Part shown: positions 52,544 through 61,539 of the stretch, piece after piece | Layout of the letters: each line of letters starts with the position of its first letter | How positions within the stretch are numbered: position 1 is the stretch's first letter | DNA from: Arenimonas terrae | Lineage (GTDB): Bacteria; Pseudomonadota; Gammaproteobacteria; Xanthomonadales; Xanthomonadaceae | DNA length: 64,000 nucleotides | Direction of reading: 5' to 3' | NCBI RefSeq assembly: GCF_006265115.1 | Contig: NZ_SMDR01000005.1 | Span: 1-64,000, forward strand | The notes under the pieces: model-generated | Databases searched by the model: none | What the model saw: the letters and a program-made list of their open reading frames with translations, nothing else | What the model was told of the DNA's origin: nothing | Position numbers and translations under genes: made by a program

Positions 52544-55513
52544 ATGCCGCCCTGGCTCAAGCGCAAGCGCGTCTGGATTCCCGCGGCCCTGGCGCTGGCG
52601 CTGCTGGTCTACGCGGCCCTCGGCTTCTGGTGGGCGCCGCGGCTGGTGCGCGAGGCCATCGTCGAACGCGGCGGCGCCGCGCTCGGCGTGCCGGTGGCGG
52701 TGGGCGAGGTGCAGGTGCATCCCTTCACCTTCGAACTGACCGTGCGCGACCTCGTGGTCGCCGATCCGCAGCAGCCGCTGCTGGCGCTGGAGCGGCTGTA
52801 CCTGGACTTCGAACTGGCGTCGCTGTGGCGCGGCGCCTGGACCTTCGAGACGGTGCGCCTGGTCGGCCCGTTCGCACGCGCCATCGTGCGGCCCGACGGC
52901 TCGCTCAACCTCGCCGACCTGGTGCCGCCGTCGCCGCCGCAGGTGCAGGACGAGCCGCTGCCCGCGCTCGACATCGGCCGGCTGATCGTCTCGCGCGGCC
53001 GCATCAACTTCGCCGACCGCAGCCGGCGCCAACAGCCGGAGAAGGTGCTGGCGCCGGTGCAGTTCGAGCTCGCCGGATTCCGCACCACGCCCGAGGGCGG
53101 CGGTTTCACCCTCAGCGCCGCCAGCGAGGCCGGCGAACGGTTCGACTGGACCGGCCGGCTGTCGCTGGCGCCGGTGGCCTCGCAGGGCGAGTTCCGCATC
53201 CGCGCGCTCGAGGCGCGCGGCCTGTGGGAGTTCCTCAGCGAACAGCTGCCTTTCGAATTCGGCGGCGGCGAGTTCGACCTCGCCGGCACCTACGATTTCA
53301 GCCTCGACGGCGGCACCCGCTTCGAGGCGAGCCTGCCCGCGATCCAGGGCCGCGACCTGGCGCTGCGCGAGGTTGGCGGCCGCGACGACTGGGTGGCCGT
53401 GCCGCGGCTGACGGCCGAGGGCACGCGGCTGTCGTGGACGACGGGCCGCATCGAGATGGCGGCGTTCACGCTGGACGGCATGCAGGTGCAGGCCTGGCGC
53501 GAGGCCGACGGCGGTTTCAACCTCGCGCGCCTGTTCGGCGGCGAGGCCGTGCCGGAAGCGTCCGCCGCGGCGCCGAAGGCCGCGGTCGCCGTCGACGCAG
53601 ATCCGGCGGTCGCACGGACGCCGGGTGAGGCCGTGCAGGCCGCCGCACCGGAATGGACGCTGCGCCTGCAGCGGTTCGCGATCACCGGCGCGCGCCTGGA
53701 CGTCGAGGACCGCGCGGTTTCGCCCGCCGTGCGCTTCGACCTGCAGCCGGTCAGCCTCACCGCCACCGGCCTGAGCCTGGCCCTGGACCAGCCGCTGCCC
53801 GTGACCCTGCAGGCCACGCTCGACGGCACGACCACGCTCGCCGGCGAAGGCCAGCTGACGCTGTCGCCGCTGTCGGCCGACCTGCAGCTCGCGCTCACCG
53901 GCCTGGCGCTGCCGAAACTGCAGCCCTACCTGGCCGACGTCGCGGCCGTGGACCTGGATTCGGGCACGCTCGCGGCCCGCGGCCAGTTGGTGCTGGCCCC
54001 GCCGCAGGCCGCGCCCTGGCTGAGCTTCCGCGGCGAAGCGGCCGTCGACGGCCTGCGCGCCGTCGACCGCGCGCAGAAGCAGGAACTGGTCAGCTGGCAG
54101 CGGCTCGAGCTGGCCGGCCTGGACTACACGATGGCGCCCGACGCGCTGCACGTCCGCAGCCTCACCGCGCGCCGGCCCTTCCTGCGCGCGGTGATCGCGC
54201 CCGACCAGAGCTTCAACATCGCCCGGGTGATGTCGCCCGACGCCGGCGGCGCATCGCTGCCGGCGGTCGCCGTGCCGACCGCGGCGCCGACCACCGCGCC
54301 GGCGATGTCGGTGCGGGTGGACGAGCTGCGACTGGTCGCCGGCACCCTGAGTTTCGCCGACCAGTTCATCCAGCCGAATTTCCAGGCGCACATCGAATCG
54401 CTGGACGGCCGCATCCGCGGGCTGTCGAGCGCGCCCGACCGCCGCGCCCAGGTCGACCTGGCCGGCTTCGTGGTGAACAAGTTCTCGCCGGTGACGATCC
54501 GCGGCGAACTCAATCCCTTCCGCTACGACCAGCACACCGACCTGACGCTCGCGTTCCGTAACATCGACCTGCCGGTGTTCAACCCTTATTCGGGCCGCTA
54601 CGCCGGCTTCGCCATCGCCAAGGGCAAGCTCAGCACCGAGCTGCAGTACCGCATCCGCGACCGCCAGCTCGAGGCCGGCCACCACGTCGTGCTCGACCAG
54701 CTCGAGTGGGGCGACGCCACCGACAGCCAGGACAAGGTGTCGCTGCCGATCCGCCTGGCCACCAGCCTGCTCAAGAACCGCGACGGCGTGATCGACCTGG
54801 ACCTGCCGGTGACCGGCTCGCTGGACGATCCGAAGTTCCGCGTCGGCCCGGTGGTCTGGCAGGTGGTGAAGAACCTGGTGGTGAAGATCGTCACCGCGCC
54901 CTTCGCCTTCCTCGGCTCGCTGTTCGAAGGCGCCGAGGACGCGCAGTTCGTGGTGTTCGCGCCCGGCGACGGCGCGCTGTCGCCCGAACAGGCGCAGGCG
55001 CTGGCGGCGCTGGCCAAGGGCCTGGCCGAACGGCCGCAGCTGCGCATCGAAGTGCCCGCTGGCGGCGTGCCCGCGCTGGATGCGCAGGCGCTGGCGCAGC
55101 GGCGCCTCGACGCCGCGCTGGCGGCCCTGGCGAAGGTGCCGGAAGGTGAGGTGTTCGCACTCGATGGGCTCGAGCCCGGCGCGCGCGTGGACCTGCTGCG
55201 CGATCTCTACAAACAGCGGTTCGACCAGCGCGCGAAGATCCCCGACCCCGCCGAACCGCCCGCCGAAGCCGACCGCGCCGCGCGCAAGGCGCTGCGCGAG
55301 GCGCACGAGCAGGCCTGGCTGAGCGCCGAGCTGCTGGCGAAATTCGCGCCCGCCGAAGCCGAGGTGTCGGCGCTGGCGCAGTCACGCGCATTGGCGATCC
55401 AGGAAGCGCTGCTGGCCGGTGGCGAGCTCGACCCGACGCGGGTCTTCGTCACCGGGGTCAAGCCGCTGGATGCCAAGGACGGCCAGGTCAGCATCGAACT
55501 CGCGCTGGAATGA
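52544..55513 (+). CDS. DUF748 AsmA-like envelope protein
   Basis: A 989-aa protein with one N-terminal membrane helix (about 10-30, VWIPAALALALLVYAALGFW) followed by a long periplasmic beta-rich region. The DUF748 hallmark strings are recognisable: HPFTFELTVRDLVVADPQQP, RPDGSLNLADLVPP, DRSRRQQPEK, and later LNPFRYDQHTDLTLAFRNID and VFNPYSGRYAGFAIAKGKLS. Proteins of the AsmA superfamily are long bridge-like envelope proteins linked to lipid transport. The C-terminal 150 residues are helical and charged. Its start follows directly on a divergent I78 gene. Confidence 0.92.
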   Translation: MPPWLKRKRVWIPAALALALLVYAALGFWWAPRLVREAIVERGGAALGVPVAVGEVQVHPFTFELTVRDLVVADPQQPLLALERLYLDFELASLWRGAWTFETVRLVGPFARAIVRPDGSLNLADLVPPSPPQVQDEPLPALDIGRLIVSRGRINFADRSRRQQPEKVLAPVQFELAGFRTTPEGGGFTLSAASEAGERFDWTGRLSLAPVASQGEFRIRALEARGLWEFLSEQLPFEFGGGEFDLAGTYDFSLDGGTRFEASLPAIQGRDLALREVGGRDDWVAVPRLTAEGTRLSWTTGRIEMAAFTLDGMQVQAWREADGGFNLARLFGGEAVPEASAAAPKAAVAVDADPAVARTPGEAVQAAAPEWTLRLQRFAITGARLDVEDRAVSPAVRFDLQPVSLTATGLSLALDQPLPVTLQATLDGTTTLAGEGQLTLSPLSADLQLALTGLALPKLQPYLADVAAVDLDSGTLAARGQLVLAPPQAAPWLSFRGEAAVDGLRAVDRAQKQELVSWQRLELAGLDYTMAPDALHVRSLTARRPFLRAVIAPDQSFNIARVMSPDAGGASLPAVAVPTAAPTTAPAMSVRVDELRLVAGTLSFADQFIQPNFQAHIESLDGRIRGLSSAPDRRAQVDLAGFVVNKFSPVTIRGELNPFRYDQHTDLTLAFRNIDLPVFNPYSGRYAGFAIAKGKLSTELQYRIRDRQLEAGHHVVLDQLEWGDATDSQDKVSLPIRLATSLLKNRDGVIDLDLPVTGSLDDPKFRVGPVVWQVVKNLVVKIVTAPFAFLGSLFEGAEDAQFVVFAPGDGALSPEQAQALAALAKGLAERPQLRIEVPAGGVPALDAQALAQRRLDAALAALAKVPEGEVFALDGLEPGARVDLLRDLYKQRFDQRAKIPDPAEPPAEADRAARKALREAHEQAWLSAELLAKFAPAEAEVSALAQSRALAIQEALLAGGELDPTRVFVTGVKPLDAKDGQVSIELALE

Positions 55514-56452
55514 TCAGCGCGCCGCCTGCGCCTCCCGAGGATCGACGGCGCTGAACTGGGCGATCACGGCGCGGGCGGTTTCGTCCGGATGCGTTTCCAT
55601 CGGCGCATGGCCGGCGCCGGCGATGATCGCCCAGCGCGCCGACGGCAGCTCGCCGCGCAGGCGCCGGGCCACTTCGGGCTTCACCCAGCGGTCGTCCTCG
55701 CCCCAGACCACCAGGGTGGGCACGCGGTCCAGGCGCGCGGCGTCGGCCGGTGGCGGCCACTGGGCCGAATAGCCGGTGAGGATGGCCAGCGCGGTGCCCG
55801 GCCGCTGCAGCGGCGCGAGGTAGCCGCGCACCTCCTCGGGGCGTGGTTCGCGGTTGTAGGCGCGTTCGATCAGGTCGGCGATGCGTTCGGGATGGCCCAG
55901 GTAGCGGCTTTCCACCAGGCCGGCGACGAAGCGGCGGAAGCGCGGCGAACGGAAGCGTTCGCGGCTGCGCAGCTCGCGCGGCGAAAGGATCGGATTGCCG
56001 GCGATGTAGACCACGCTGCGCGCGAACGCCGGCCGCTGCGCCAGTTCGGCGACCACACGCGTGCCCATCGAATGGCCCAGCAGGCACCACGGCCCGGGTG
56101 CCTGCGCCTGCAGCCAGGGGCCCAGGGCGCCGCCGGCGGTGCGCGGGAACGGCACCCGCGCGCTGTAGCCGTAGGCCGGCAGGTCCAGGGCCCAGACCGG
56201 ATGCCCGGCCGCCGCCAGCGCCGGCGCCAGTTCGCGGAAGGAGAAGGTCGAGCCGCCCAGGCCGTGCAGCAGCAGCACCGGGCAGCCGCGGCCGCCGGCC
56301 GCCGCGGGCCACTGGCGCACGTGCACCCGGATCCCGTCCAGGGTCTCGAAGCGGGAGTTGGGGAAGGGCGGGGCGTCCTGGGCCGGGGCGGGGCCGGCCA
56401 GTAGCGGACTGGCCAGAAGCAGGCAAAGCAACAGGGCGGACAGGCGGCGCAT
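55514..56452 (-). CDS. Exported alpha/beta hydrolase
   Basis: A 312-aa hydrolase with a signal peptide (LSALLLCLLLASPLLAGPAP). The fold is clear: VLLLHGLGGSTFSFRELAPA (oxyanion site), LPAYGYSARVP, nucleophile elbow LLGHSMGTRVV (Ser), LVVWGEDDRWV (Asp) and IAGAGHAPMETHPDETARAV (His). Related enzymes are esterases or lactonases, and the substrate is not predictable. The ATG at 56452 begins the signal peptide; a longer frame is rejected. It is tail-to-tail with the DUF748 gene, with no spacing. Confidence 0.9.
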   Translation of the reverse strand: MRRLSALLLCLLLASPLLAGPAPAQDAPPFPNSRFETLDGIRVHVRQWPAAAGGRGCPVLLLHGLGGSTFSFRELAPALAAAGHPVWALDLPAYGYSARVPFPRTAGGALGPWLQAQAPGPWCLLGHSMGTRVVAELAQRPAFARSVVYIAGNPILSPRELRSRERFRSPRFRRFVAGLVESRYLGHPERIADLIERAYNREPRPEEVRGYLAPLQRPGTALAILTGYSAQWPPPADAARLDRVPTLVVWGEDDRWVKPEVARRLRGELPSARWAIIAGAGHAPMETHPDETARAVIAQFSAVDPREAQAAR

Positions 56453-56589
56453 GGGGCCATTGCACGCCTTCACGCGTCGGCGTGGCGTCACGGCGGCGTT
56501 CCATCCCGGAAACGTTACGTTATGAGCCGACCCCTTTGTTGCGCCGATGACCGGGTCCATCTTTCGATTACCTCCACGGAGATCCCGAC

Positions 56590-57678
56590 ATGGCCACCCC
56601 GCTCACCCAGCCCACCCGCCTCGGCAACCTGACCCTGCGCAACCGCATCGTCATGGCGCCGATGACCCGCTCGCGCGCCGAAGACAGCCTGCCCACCGCC
56701 CTGGTCCGCGATTATTACGCCCAGCGGGCCTCGGCCGGCCTGATCATCAGCGAAGGCACCGCGCCTTCGCCGGACGCGCTCGGCTACGCCCGCATCCCCG
56801 GCCTGTTCACCAAGGCCCAGGCCCGCGCCTGGGGCGGCATCGCCGAGGCCGTACACGCCGGCGGCGCGAAGTTCTTCATCCAGCTCATGCACACCGGCCG
56901 CATCGGCCACCCGGCCAACCTGCCCGCGGGTGCGCGCCTGCTGGCGCCGTCGGCGATCGCCGCGGCCGGCCAGATGTGGACCGACAGCGCCGGCATGCAG
57001 GACCACCCGGTGCCCAAGGCCATGGACGCGGCCGAACTCGCCGCGGCCCGCGACAGCTTCGTCAATGCGGCCACCCTGGCGGTGGCGCACGGGGTCGACG
57101 GCGTCGAGCTGCATGCCGCCAACGGCTACCTGCTGGCGCAGTTCCTCAACCCGCGCAGCAACCAGCGCACGGACGCCTACGGCGGCAACGGCGAGAACCG
57201 CCGGCGCTTCCTGCTCGAGACCGTCGACGCCACCGTCGCCGCGATCGGCAGGGACCGGGTCGGCGTGCGCCTGACGCCGTTCAACCCATTCAACGACCTT
57301 GAGGCCAACTTCGAAGGCGAGCGCGAGGAGTTCCTCGCCACGGTCGCCGAACTGGCGCAGCGCGGCATCGTCTACCTGCACCTGGGCGGCGGCACCGTGC
57401 CGGCCGAGCTGCTGCCGGAAGTGCGCCGCCTGTTCCCGGGCACCCTGATCCTCAACGGCGGCTACGACGGCGCACGCGCCGAGGCCGACATCGCCGCGGG
57501 CCTGGCCGACCTGGTCGCGTTCGGCCGCCCCTTCGTCAGCAATCCGGACCTGCCCGAACGCTTGCGTACGGGTGCGCCGATCGCGGACCTTGATGCCGCC
57601 ACGCTCTACACTCCGGGCGCCGCCGGCTACACCGACTATCCGCGGCTGCGCGAAGCGGAGGCCGCACTGGCGACCTGA
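56590..57678 (+). CDS. Old yellow enzyme family ene-reductase
   Basis: A 362-aa FMN-dependent alkene reductase (NemA/OYE class). It reduces activated double bonds and nitro compounds with NADPH and often belongs to electrophile defence. Signature parts are TLRNRIVMAPMTRSRAEDSL, FFIQLMHTGRIGHPANLPAG, the active-site pair His-Asn in VELHAANGYLLAQFLNPRSN, QRTDAYGGNGENR and the phosphate-binding LVAFGRPFVSNPDLPERL. The His-x-x-Asn form is that of yeast OYE1 rather than the His-x-x-His of PETN reductase. ACGGAGA precedes the ATG. No repressor gene is adjacent. Confidence 0.95.
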   Translation: MATPLTQPTRLGNLTLRNRIVMAPMTRSRAEDSLPTALVRDYYAQRASAGLIISEGTAPSPDALGYARIPGLFTKAQARAWGGIAEAVHAGGAKFFIQLMHTGRIGHPANLPAGARLLAPSAIAAAGQMWTDSAGMQDHPVPKAMDAAELAAARDSFVNAATLAVAHGVDGVELHAANGYLLAQFLNPRSNQRTDAYGGNGENRRRFLLETVDATVAAIGRDRVGVRLTPFNPFNDLEANFEGEREEFLATVAELAQRGIVYLHLGGGTVPAELLPEVRRLFPGTLILNGGYDGARAEADIAAGLADLVAFGRPFVSNPDLPERLRTGAPIADLDAATLYTPGAAGYTDYPRLREAEAALAT

Positions 57679-57742
57679 CACCGACAGCTGATCTCGCCGC
57701 CGCGGCCTGGCCCGGCCGCGGCGACGATGGGAGAATTGCGGC

Positions 57743-59104
57743 ATGACGCGCCTGTTCCGAAGCCTGCTGCTGGTCTGCACCCTGCTGCTGGTCGCCTGCG
57801 CGGGCACGCCCGAACGTCCCGACCTGGCGCGCCTGTACGAAACCGACGCGCAGAACGGGAACCAGCCGCCGGTCATCCTGATCCATGGCCTGATGGGCTC
57901 GACCCTGGTCGAGAAGGACACCGGCAAGGAGTTCTGGCCCGGCGGCATCGGCAACCTGGCCTTCAGCGAATACCGCGAGCTGGCGCGCATGAAGGCCGCC
58001 GAAGCCAAGGGCGGCGGCCTGGTGCCGGGCGACCTGTTCTACGGCGTCGCGCGCACCGACTTCTACGGCGCCCTGGTCGACACCCTGGAAACCGCCGGCC
58101 GCTTCAAGCGCGGCACGCCCGGCACGCCGGTCACGGGCGACGACCGCCGTCGTTACTACGTGCTGCTGTACGACTGGCGCAAGGAAAACCTGGTCGCCGT
58201 GCGCCAGCTGCACGAACTGATCGACCAGATCCGCCGCGACTACGGCGACCCCGACCTGCCGGTCGACATCCTGGCGCACAGCAACGGCGGCCTGATCGCC
58301 AACTACTACCTGCGCTACGGCCCCAAGGACGTGCTGACCTCGGACGAGTTCATCCCCTGGGACGAGGGCGCGCACCGCATCCGCCGCATGGTGCTGCTGG
58401 GCACGCCCAGCCTGGGCGCGGTGACCAGCCTCGAGCGCCTGCAGCAGGGTTTCAAGATCGCCTGGCGCACCGTGCCGGTGGAGGTGCTGGTGACCTTCGC
58501 CACGCCCTTCGAGGCGCTGCCGCATCCGGACGCGCAGGTGGTGTATTCGACCGAGGGCAAGCCCATCCCCTTCGACATCTACAACGCCGACGTCTGGCGG
58601 GTGCGCCGCTGGTCGGTGTTCTCGCCCGAGGTCGAGGCCCGGGTGCTGGCCGACGCGCCCGACCGCCAGACCGGCGAGCTGAACATGGCCGAGCTGCAGG
58701 CCTACTTCGTGCGCCACCTGGCCCGCGCCCGACAGTTCCAGCGCGCGCTCAGCGCGCCGGTGCGCGCCAACGGCGTCGAGGTAGCGGTGTTCGGCGGCGA
58801 CTGCACGCTCACCCCGGCCCGGGCCGTGCTCGACCGCGACGCCGGCGGCGAGCGCCTGGTGATCCGTCCGGAGCAGGTCAAGGCGCGGGTCGAGGGCGTG
58901 GACTACGAGCGCCTGCTGCTGCAGCCCGGCGACATGCTGGTGCCCCGGGACTCCCAGCTCGGCCGCGGCCTGCCGACCGTGGCGGGCCAGCCCTCGGCCT
59001 TCTTCCCGCTGGCCCAGAGCTTCTTCCTGTGCGAGACCCACGACCAGCTCTCGGTCAACGCCTACTTCCAGAACAACCTGCTGCAGTTCCTGCTCGGCCG
59101 CTAG
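57743..59104 (+). CDS. LCAT-like lipase/acyltransferase lipoprotein
   Basis: A 453-aa protein with a lipoprotein signal (LLLVCTLLLVACAGT) and an alpha/beta-hydrolase domain of the lecithin:cholesterol acyltransferase type. It has PPVILIHGLMGSTLVEKDTG, KEFWPGG, the segment YVLLYDWRKENLVAVRQLHE, the nucleophile in DILAHSNGGLIANYYLRYG (Ser), and VLLGTPSLGAVTS. A late CETHDQLSVNAYFQNNLLQF probably supplies the His. It would act on phospholipid or another ester in the outer-membrane layer. It starts 65 bases after the ene-reductase gene, possibly cotranscribed with it and the genes that follow. Confidence 0.9.
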   Translation: MTRLFRSLLLVCTLLLVACAGTPERPDLARLYETDAQNGNQPPVILIHGLMGSTLVEKDTGKEFWPGGIGNLAFSEYRELARMKAAEAKGGGLVPGDLFYGVARTDFYGALVDTLETAGRFKRGTPGTPVTGDDRRRYYVLLYDWRKENLVAVRQLHELIDQIRRDYGDPDLPVDILAHSNGGLIANYYLRYGPKDVLTSDEFIPWDEGAHRIRRMVLLGTPSLGAVTSLERLQQGFKIAWRTVPVEVLVTFATPFEALPHPDAQVVYSTEGKPIPFDIYNADVWRVRRWSVFSPEVEARVLADAPDRQTGELNMAELQAYFVRHLARARQFQRALSAPVRANGVEVAVFGGDCTLTPARAVLDRDAGGERLVIRPEQVKARVEGVDYERLLLQPGDMLVPRDSQLGRGLPTVAGQPSAFFPLAQSFFLCETHDQLSVNAYFQNNLLQFLLGR

Positions 59105-59138
59105 CCGCGGGCCCGCCGCAGGGGCATAGAATGGGCCC

Positions 59139-59900
59139 ATGAAGGACCTGCGTTCCCTGCTGATCGACTGCCGCATCGAGCTGCGCAAACTCTCGCGCGA
59201 CTTCCAGAAGACCGAGCTGTGCGAACGCCTGGACCTGGCGATCCAGTCGGCGATCAACGCCAGCAACGCCGCCAGCGCCGAACAGGTCAACGAGGCGCTG
59301 CCGCCGGAGAAGGCGCAGACCGTCAGCCAGGTCGCGCTGGCCTGGCAGACCGCGTCGCGCGACCTGAAGTTCTCCGACCCGGCGATCCACGCGCGGCTGA
59401 GCGAGAAGGTGATGCGTCTGCTCGGCGCCAAGTCCCTGGTCGACCCGGCCACCGAGATCGTGCAGCTCGAGCAGGTGACGGCGACGCTCAACGACCGCAT
59501 CACCGCGCTGGAGCGCGAACACAAGGCGCTGGTGGTCGAGCGCGACAGCCTGCTCGGTGCCCTGGCCACGGCGGTGCCCAAGCTCAAGGACGGCGGCGAC
59601 CGCCTGGCGGTGGCGCTGGCGCGCGTGGCCTGGCTGAAGGCGGAAGCCGACAAGGCCGCGGACGCCGCGGCGTCGCCGGCCAAGGCCGGCAAGCGCGCGC
59701 CCGAACCGCAGGACACCGTGCCCACGCCCGAGCTGCTCGCGGCCGCCGCCGCCGGCGCCGCCGCTTTCACCAAGGAGCAGCGCGAGTGGTGCGTGGGCGA
59801 AGCGATGGTGCTCACCGGCTTCTCGTTCACGCCGGTCGAGCTGATCGAAAAGGGCGACGCGGCGATGGCCAAGATCATCCTCGACGCCCGCAAGGCCTGA
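59139..59900 (+). CDS. Coiled-coil hypothetical protein
   Basis: A 253-aa cytoplasmic, helix-rich protein with a probable coiled coil at about 105-155 ([37 protein letters not shown]), then an Ala/Lys-rich linker (about 175-195) and a C-terminal helical region ([20 protein letters not shown]). The N-terminal 100 residues have [20 protein letters not shown]. No family was recognised. It lies between the lipase gene and the ychJ-type gene, with 34 and 7 bp gaps, so it is likely part of that operon. Confidence 0.8.
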   Translation: MKDLRSLLIDCRIELRKLSRDFQKTELCERLDLAIQSAINASNAASAEQVNEALPPEKAQTVSQVALAWQTASRDLKFSDPAIHARLSEKVMRLLGAKSLVDPATEIVQLEQVTATLNDRITALEREHKALVVERDSLLGALATAVPKLKDGGDRLAVALARVAWLKAEADKAADAAASPAKAGKRAPEPQDTVPTPELLAAAAAGAAAFTKEQREWCVGEAMVLTGFSFTPVELIEKGDAAMAKIILDARKA

Positions 59901-59907
59901 GCGCCGC

Positions 59908-60282
59908 ATGCACTGCCCCTGCGGCCGCGGCGCCTACGCGCACTGCTGCGGCCCGCTGCACGCCGGCGCGCCGGCACCGGATGCCGAAGCCCTGATGCGT
60001 TCGCGCTACAGCGCCTATGCGCTGGGCCTGGCCGACTACCTGCTCGCCACCTGGCATCCGTCCACGCGTCCCGACGGGCTCGACCTGCACAGCGATCCGC
60101 CGCTGCGCTGGCTCGGGCTGGAGGTGAGGCGCCACGTTCCCGCCGGCGGCACCGCGGTGGTCGAATTCGTCGCGCGCCATCGCCAGGGCGGCGGACGCGC
60201 CGGCCGGCTGCACGAAACCAGCCGCTTCGTACATGAACGGCAGCAGTGGTTCTATGTCGATGGGGACATGACGCCGGACTGA
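59908..60282 (+). CDS. YchJ-family SEC-C-type protein
   Basis: A 124-aa protein starting [20 protein letters not shown], the SEC-C-like zinc motif C-x-C...C-C, followed by [20 protein letters not shown] and then TWHPSTRP. This last segment is the UPF0225/YchJ hallmark. The second half is the NTF2-like fold of the family ([39 protein letters not shown]). The function is not established. It is a shorter version than the E. coli protein, which has a second SEC-C motif at the C-terminus that is missing here. Confidence 0.92.
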   Translation: MHCPCGRGAYAHCCGPLHAGAPAPDAEALMRSRYSAYALGLADYLLATWHPSTRPDGLDLHSDPPLRWLGLEVRRHVPAGGTAVVEFVARHRQGGGRAGRLHETSRFVHERQQWFYVDGDMTPD

Positions 60283-60336
60283 CGCGACCTAGAATCGGCC
60301 CGACCCCGGCGCCGCCGGGCCGCCCGAAGGAACCGC

Positions 60337-61407
60337 ATGTCCGCACTCCGCCGCCTGCTGCTGCCGCTGGTCCTGCTGTCCGCCGCATCCCTGGCCGCCG
60401 CCGCGCCGGCCGAAGCGCTGCCGGCCGAGGAGCAGCTGCCGGAGGAGATCGACGGCCTGCGGTTGATGGACGTGGTCGTGGTCAGCGGCGTGCAGCCCGG
60501 TCCCGGCCTGTGGAAGGTGTCGCGCGACGGCCGGGTGATGTGGGTGATGGGCACCGTGTGGCCGCTGCCCAAGCGCATGGAATGGAATTCGCTCGAGGTC
60601 GAACGCCGAATCGCCGGCGCCGGCGTCGTGCTGCTGCCGCCGACGGTGGACATCAAGGCCAAGGGCGCGGCGCTCGGCGGCCTCTTCCTGCTTCCCTCGC
60701 TGATGTCGGCGCGCAACAACCCGGGCAAGGAGAAGCTGGTGGACGTGCTGCCGCCGGCCGACTACGCGCGCTGGACGCGGCTCAAGGCGACCTACCTGGG
60801 CCGCGACCGTGGCGTCGAAAAACGCCGGCCGATCCTCGCCGCGATGGACCTGCGCGACAAGGCGCTGGACGCCCACGACCTGGGCCAGGGCAATCCCGTG
60901 CGCGAGGTGGTCAATCGCGCGGCCAAACGCGCCGACGTGCCGGTGCAGCGCACCCGGCTGACGCTCGAGGTCGAAGACGCCAAGGCCGCGGTGAAGGAAT
61001 TCGCCGGCCGGCCGCTGGACGACCTGGAATGTTTCCGCCGCACCCTCGACCAGGTCGAGAACGACCTCGACACGCTCGCCCTGCGCGCCAACGCCTGGGC
61101 CCTGGGCGACATCGCCCAGCTGCAGGCGCTGACCTACACCGACAACGCCAAGGCCTGCACCGATGCGCTGCTGCAGAGCGGCCTGGGGCAGTCGCGCGGT
61201 TTCGCGGAGCTGCCGGCGCGCGTGCAGGCGGCGTGGCTGGCCGACGCCGAGAAGGCGCTGGCCACGCACGCGGAAAGTTTCGCGGTGCTGTCCATGGCCC
61301 AGGTCGTCGGCCCCGAGGGTTACCTGGCCCTGCTGCAGCAGCGCGGTTACACCGTGGAGGCGCCGGGCGCGGACGCGCCGCCGGCACCCGCCGCAAACCC
61401 GCGCTGA
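60337..61407 (+). CDS. Exported TraB/GumN-family protein
   Basis: A 356-aa protein with a signal peptide (LLLPLVLLSAASLAAAAPAE). The family pattern PGLWKVSRDGRVMWVMGTVW is visible, where the G-T-x-H position reads GTVW, so the usual His is replaced. ALLEVERRI-like helices follow (SLEVERRIAGAGVVLLPPTV), then the C-terminal helices LDDLECFRRTLDQVENDLDT and ALTYTDNAKACTDALL. GumN/TiKI-type proteins are predicted metalloproteases; with the His replaced this copy may be inactive. It follows the ychJ gene by 54 bp on the same strand. Confidence 0.88.
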   Translation: MSALRRLLLPLVLLSAASLAAAAPAEALPAEEQLPEEIDGLRLMDVVVVSGVQPGPGLWKVSRDGRVMWVMGTVWPLPKRMEWNSLEVERRIAGAGVVLLPPTVDIKAKGAALGGLFLLPSLMSARNNPGKEKLVDVLPPADYARWTRLKATYLGRDRGVEKRRPILAAMDLRDKALDAHDLGQGNPVREVVNRAAKRADVPVQRTRLTLEVEDAKAAVKEFAGRPLDDLECFRRTLDQVENDLDTLALRANAWALGDIAQLQALTYTDNAKACTDALLQSGLGQSRGFAELPARVQAAWLADAEKALATHAESFAVLSMAQVVGPEGYLALLQQRGYTVEAPGADAPPAPAANPR

Positions 61408-61539
61408 GCGCCGCGCCGCGGCCCTCTGCCGTGCCGCGCGCGCGGTGCGGTTGTGCCGAGTCTGGTCAAATCCGCGCCTGCCTTGTGGCGCGCGCGCGCC
61501 GTCCCCCAGAATCGGTCCAGGCCTGAGGTCCGACCCCCC

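Noticed and set aside
52388..55306. 972-aa open frame antisense to the DUF748 gene
   Set aside because: Shadow frame; the plus-strand protein has a membrane anchor and family motifs.
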